From NCBI GenBank assembly GCA_035048815.1, contig JAUCBN010000042.1, forward strand, positions 2,604,001 through 2,668,000: DNA of 64,000 nt, in the 5' to 3' direction. Position numbers and translations under genes: made by a program. Positions 59,832-64,000 of this stretch are shown piece after piece; position 1 is the first letter of the stretch, and each line of letters opens with the position of its first letter. Below the pieces are notes generated by a model. The model was given only the letters and a program-made list of their open reading frames with translations. It was not told the origin of the DNA and did not search any database. Source of the DNA: Abelmoschus esculentus. Taxonomy: Eukaryota > Streptophyta > Magnoliopsida > Malvales > Malvaceae.

Positions 59832-60217
59832 AATCTTCCTTCTGGATGAAAATGGTCATGCTGTTGTTTCTGATTACGGACATGATGCAATTCCGAAGAA
59901 ACCTGCTTGCAGAAAAGCACGAACAGAATGTGATTCCTCCAAGATACATTCATGCATGGATTGCACTATGCTCAGCCCACATTACACTGCCCCAGAGGCT
60001 TGGGAGCCAGTAAAGAAGTCTTTGAATCTTCCTTCTGGATGAAAATGGTCATGCTGTTGTTTCTGATTACGGACATGATGCAATTCCGAAGAAACCTGCT
60101 TGCAGAAAAGCACGAACAGAATGTGATTCCTCCAAGATACATTCATGCATGGATTGCACTATGCTCAGCCCACATTACACTGCCCCAGAGGCTTGGGAGC
60201 CAGTAAAGAAGTCTTTG
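59832..60217 (+). repeat. 193-bp tandem duplication inside KEG-like exon 2
   Basis: 59832-60024 and 60025-60217 appear identical. The unit begins AATCTTCCTTCTGGATG and ends AAGAAGTCTTTG. AATCT follows both copies (60025 and 60218), a 5-bp microhomology at the joint. 193 is not divisible by three, so the duplication itself shifts the frame. Confidence 0.9.
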
Positions 60218-61054
60218 AATCTGTTCTGGGATGATGCGATAGGCATATCGGCAGAATCAGATGCCTGGAGTTTTGGTTGTACATTGGTGGAAATGTGCAC
60301 TGGTTCCATCCCGTATGTGGAGCAACCCATTTTTTTATTTTACTTTTATGTTTCTTTTTCTGTGTATGTATTCCCATGTTTTGGTAAATTATATGGTTTC
60401 ATTGTGACACAAGTTGAAATTCTTTATGCAGTTGGGCTGGTTTAAGTGCAGATGAAATCTATCGAGCTGTTATTAAGGCTCGGAAATTGCCTCCACAGTA
60501 TGCAAGTGTAGTGGGTGTTGGGGTACCTAGGGAATTGTGGAAGATGATCGGTGATTGCCTGCAGTTCAAGCCATCCAAAAGACCAACATTTAATGCAATA
60601 AGTGCTATATTCCTTCGTCATTTGCAAGAGATTCCCCGCAGCCCTCCTGCAAGCCCCGATAAGTAAGAATATTATTATTTTCTTCCTTCATCATTGTTTG
60701 TGCTTCCTTGATAAAATCTAATGATTGCCTTATAAAAGCAGCAGGTTCTTTTAGTGTCGGTTATTCATTTGTGTGTTTGTTCATGTTTGGACAGAGTTAC
60801 AGTAAAATTGGTTCATAGCCTTTGATAAATTTTATTGGTGTATGTGCAGTGGCGTTGCCAGATTTCCTGGGTCAAACGCTGTGGAGCCAACAGTTCTGAT
60901 TTTGGTTACGGTGCTTGGTTGGATATGAAAGGTCCGCTTGTGTCAAGATACTTGCTGGATGTACCCCCTAGTTCATGCCCAGCAGCGTTTATGGTCAAGG
61001 ATGCAAATCATCTGCCTCCTAATCGTGTCTCAATTAGTGTCTCAATTTTAAATT

Positions 61055-61250
61055 AGTGGGTTTATGGTTTAAAGTTACGAGTTATTGTTAGGGTTTAGAG
61101 AATAAAAGGTTGAGGGTATTTTTTAAGGTGCGGGTTTAAGATTTAGGACGTAAAAAATTAAGATTATAGTTTAAAATTTAATCATTTAAGGTATTTTAGA
61201 GACATGAAAAGAGACCTAATTAGGAGTCAATAGATTTCTACTCTATGGTC
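61055..61250. repeat. dispersed ~200-bp repeat, copy 3
   Basis: AGTGGGTTTATGGTTTAAAG, GTTAGGGTTTAGAGAATAAA, GGTGCGGGTTTAAGATTTAG, AAAAAATTAAG, TTTAAAATTTAATCA and TTTCTACTCT follow the same order as the copies at 26650 and 44345. Confidence 0.55.
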
Positions 61251-61254
61251 ACCG

Positions 61255-61690
61255 CCGTAGAAAATTGGAATTGGTCTCGGCTCTTTGGTGTATTTGCCAA
61301 ACTCTACCTAGTGTCGCATTTCTGCAGCATGCCCACCGAAGTAATATTTGGGGGCAGACTTTCCGGGTTGGATAATGCTCCACCTGTATGGTCAAAGTGA
61401 ATTCCCTCTTACCACTGTTGATTGGATTGGGGACTACTATGTTTGTCGTTCTCTGTTGGAGACTGTGGAAAGGCTGATGCAACTTAATCTTTGATGCGAA
61501 TTTCATGGATATGGAGGATTTGTTGGAGTCAAGTGCTCGGTTTTTTGAGCAGATTGTGGGCGCGAGAATCTCCCAACATCCGTTGGCCCTATTACCACAA
61601 GTGGTGCAAGCATGGCGAAAGCCTCCTGGTGGGTGAAAGCCAATGAGGATGGAGCTTTTAACGTGCATGGGAGTGTTGCAGCAGCGAGAG
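61255..61690 (+). mobile_element. LINE (non-LTR) retrotransposon 3' relic, RNase H-like
   Basis: On the plus strand, a CWRLWK-type tryptophan motif (near 61450), a following helical segment (LLESSARFFEQIVGARISQH) and then AWRKPPGG, W-V-K-A-N-E-D-G-A-F resemble the segment between reverse transcriptase and the terminal RNase H of plant LINE elements (usual form KPPPGWVKVNTDGA). Stops and shifts break the frame. An open frame of 139 codons on the other strand is a shadow of this relic. Ends were not determined. Confidence 0.5.
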
Positions 61691-62020
61691 GCGTTTTATT
61701 TCACTAGTTAATAAAAAAGTAAGGTAAATTATACGGATACCCACAATATTATGAAATTAGTATCGATCTGACCACAATGCTTTAAAAAGAATCAAATACA
61801 CCGGTAAACATTAATTTGGTATTAAAATAGTCACCTGCCGTTAAGGAATTAACGGAGAAGTTGTTGTGACTGTAACTTATTAACAGAGCATCTAACGTGT
61901 CTTTTCACGTTTTTAAATCATAACAACCTGTTTAATAAATCCAAAAAACCTATTTCACTTAATTTTCTTCTTTGTTTGATAGAAGACGAAAGGGGATAAA
62001 ATTTCTTCAAATTTTTTGCA
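61690..62020. other. short spacer before the MULE
   Basis: AT-rich with no gene; it may include the left terminal region of the following Mutator-like element, but no terminal inverted repeat could be paired because the element runs off the window. Confidence 0.4.
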
Positions 62021-62022
62021 AG

Positions 62023-64000
62023 ATGAGTGGTTATTTTCGCGAAAAAGGAAGACTCAATCCTAAATACGGTAAGTAATGTTGTTTTTGTGTATTATTATTG
62101 ATCTATTTTTTTTATTAGTTTGAGATTTAGGATTTAGTATTATCGTTAATACTAAAATTAGGTTTAAAATTTAGGGATTAGGGTGTTTGTTTAGCTTAAT
62201 ACTTAAGATTAAGGTTAATATTAAGTTTAATGAACTATTGTATTGTAATGGTAATATATATGAAATACATTTAGGATTTAGGGTGGGGTCTGTTAAACTT
62301 TTTTCTTTTTTCTTTTTCTAGTTTAATATATAAGAAAGCATAAATGGTGTCTATGATATTTTTTCAGTTTAATATATACATAGAAGAATTTTGTTTCTTC
62401 TGCAAATGAAAACATCTTGTGGTCCTTGTTTGTTTATTATATTTTTTTTGTTTGCACGTGCATGTAAATGCTTTCTGATTTTGTGGTCCAATTGGTGGGG
62501 TTATTTTTATCGATTTCTGTTATATGGTTAATATTTTTGGTTGTTTGTGCTAATAAAGTATGAATACTGTAGGTATTGATAAACTAGTTTAGGGTGATTA
62601 TGTTAATATAATATTATGATTTTCTTAATCAAATTAAAATGCTTTTTATAAATAAGGGTGAATTCTAAAAATTTCTGTCTTGTGGTACATCATGGTGACT
62701 TTATTGTTAGGAGACCTAAGGTCAAATTTACTAGAACATTAGTGGACTATTTTAATAACTTAGATGTTGATATAATGTCAATGTTTGAAGTTAATGCAAT
62801 GGTTAAGCGATTAGAGATTAATTATGTTGTTAAAGTCTTTTGGTAACTTTTTGCTAATCTACTAGAATTAAAACAACCAAAGACTGATGTTGATGTCTTA
62901 GAGATGATTAACAATCTACCTACAAATCATTATGGTCATATTTACATAGAAGAAGTTGTAGGTGAATCTCAACAGAATTCTGTTGTTAATGCAGATGATG
63001 AATCTAAAGTTAGGATATCTTCTGAGTGTGACTCAGAAGATAAGGATTATGTTGCTAAATCTGAGTCAACCAAGAATTTATCTGACTTTTTTGACAGTGA
63101 AAATGAAAACATTACTGAAGCTGAAATGTGTAATGTAAATGTTGGGTTGGACAGTTCTGATGTGGAAATTGAAAGTCACAGTGATCATTCTGATTCACCA
63201 CACAATGTAGATGATTCAGAAGACTTTGATCCCAAAAACCTAAATTTCTAGAGTTTAATAGTAATGGTGACATGAGTAATCCTAGACTTACGATAGTTTT
63301 GATATTTTTCAATAAGACAATCTTTAAGGAGACCATTAAGATGTATAGTATCAAAAATAGATACATTGTGAAGTTCAATAAAAATGACAGTTTTGATATT
63401 CCATGAATTTTACGGGCAACTCTAATTAATGGTGAAGATCTTTGTACAGGTTCTTGGTAGATTAGGTCAATAAAGGGTGAACATAATTGTGTTAGGGAGT
63501 TCTTGAATCCTAATATAACTTCTAAGTGGCTAGCTGAGAAGTATTTTCATCATTTTTTGTTGATCTTACATTTAGCATAACTTCTCTAAAATATGTTGTA
63601 CACAAAGAATGGGGTATCATAATTGGTAAGAACAATTGTGTTAAGGTCAAACGTTTGGCACTTGAAAAACTGTATGAAAACCACAATGAACAATATGCAA
63701 AATTGTATGGTTACCTCAATAAATTGAGGTGTTTCAATCCAGGAACCACAACAGTTTGCAAGTTAGATAAGACTCGTTTTGAGAGATTTTACAATTGTAT
63801 GCAAGCACTGAAGAATGGACTCAAGACAGGGTGTAGACCTATTATTGGTCTGGATGGTTGCCACTTTAAGAGATATTATCATGGTCATCTTTTAACAGCT
63901 GTTAGGATAGATGAATATGAATGACTCAATTTATCCAACAACATTTGCAATTGTGGAGAGTGAGAATGAATCTTCTTGTGCTGATTTTTGGAAAGATTAA
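62023..64000 (+). mobile_element. Mutator-like element (MULE) transposase, decayed, cut by window edge
   Basis: Plant MuDR-type transposase. Blocks follow the family order: VVHHGDFIV and DYFNNLDVDIMSMFEV (N-terminal region, 62670-62840), an acidic spacer (SECDSEDKDY, 62904-63251), the MuDR DNA-binding-like stretch (FKETIKMYSIKNRYIVKFNK, NITSKWLAEKYF, 63290-63545), then the start of the MULE catalytic domain (LRCFNPGTTTVCKL, CRPIIGLDGCHFKRYYHGHL, 63715-63895). In this family the Asp of the DGCHFK-type motif is the first catalytic acid. IYPTTFAIVESENES follows in another frame near 63930. In-frame stops (for example TAA at 62843, TAG at 63249, TGA after EYE at 63922) show that it is inactive. 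A possible first exon (ATG 62023, donor 62069) is tentative. The zinc knuckle and right end lie beyond the window. Confidence 0.85.

Larger units (their letters stand above)
57105..60905 (+). pseudogene. KEG: truncated KEEP ON GOING (KEG)-like RING/kinase pseudogene
   Basis: KEG is a large plant E3 ubiquitin ligase (RING, kinase, ankyrin repeats, HERC2-like repeats) that degrades ABI5. Only the RING and kinase parts remain. Exons: ~57105-57920, 59756-60312, 60432-60662 and 60850-~60905. RING residues CGHGFCKECLSRMF and CPRC are visible, but an apparent deletion removes the first Cys pair and start codon. TAA at 57376-57378 replaces the Tyr expected in the acidic linker (NFDCDYTDDE-like). The kinase part includes KHKVAVKKV, RRASMWCRNVCTFHG, AAGVVCMNIKPSN and ESDAWSFGCTLVEMCTG. 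An extra C after KPSN (near 59838) shifts the frame, and a 193-bp duplication repeats the following exon segment. Similarity ends after GVARFPGSNAVEP, before the ankyrin repeats. No functional protein is expected. Confidence 0.88.

Noticed and set aside
61249..61668. 139-codon minus-strand frame
   Set aside because: Shadow of the plus-strand LINE RNase H-like relic, where the meaningful residues (WVKANEDGA-type) occur.

Overview
This window is nuclear DNA from a flowering plant, almost certainly a eudicot. The evidence is plant-only gene families (CDPK-related kinase, HD-Zip I, CYP78A, IGT/TAC1, KEG), many GT-AG introns, very AT-rich spacers, and relics of Ty1/copia, LINE, MULE and MITE elements. 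I cannot fix the species; a rosid is the best guess. No prokaryotic, organellar or CRISPR feature is present.

Left part (1-41 kb): a conserved gene block. In order it holds a copia pol relic (-, ~1.2-2.3 kb), a complete 11-coding-exon CDPK-related kinase resembling CRK3 (+, 6.66-12.38 kb), a MIR166 hairpin on the minus strand (15.99-16.09 kb, invisible as an ORF), an HD-Zip I factor of the ATHB7/12 type (+, 24.0-24.8 kb), a CYP78A P450 (-, 28.07-29.80 kb) and a TAC1-like branch-angle gene of the IGT family (-, 39.4-40.76 kb). From memory, this is the reverse-numbered order of Arabidopsis At2g46700 (CRK3), At2g46685 (MIR166A), At2g46680 (ATHB7), At2g46660 (CYP78A6) and At2g46640 (TAC1). The whole segment is therefore an ancient collinear block of developmental and stress genes. 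The CRK3, HD-Zip, CYP78A and TAC1 reading frames all look intact.

Middle (40.8-42.1 kb): the TAC1 upstream region is built from three adjacent inverted-repeat elements. They are a degenerate ~200-bp MITE starting about 95 bp from the start codon, a ~720-bp fold-back element with a (TTTAGGG)-like core, and a well-kept ~200-bp MITE whose relative lies at 22.3 kb.

Right part (46-64 kb): decaying genes and mobile elements. A THO1/HPR1-like gene (THO/TREX mRNA-export complex) covers 46.1-56.14 kb. It keeps most exons but has several single-base frameshifts and a 102-bp tandem duplication across a splice acceptor. A truncated KEG-like (RING-kinase E3 ligase) pseudogene at ~57.1-60.9 kb has a nonsense codon, a frameshift, 142-bp and 193-bp tandem duplications, and no ankyrin or HERC2 part. 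A LINE RNase H relic (61.3-61.7 kb) and a Mutator-like transposase running off the right edge (62.0-64 kb) follow.

Regulatory sequence of note: four CACGTG palindromes within 108 bp, 1.3-1.4 kb upstream of the HD-Zip gene, and an orphan cluster at 20.04-20.10 kb that combines a TCP/site II palindrome, an E2F consensus and a telo-box without an adjacent gene. I found no clearly new biological system. The strongest non-ORF discoveries are the MIR166 locus and the stacked-MITE TAC1 promoter.
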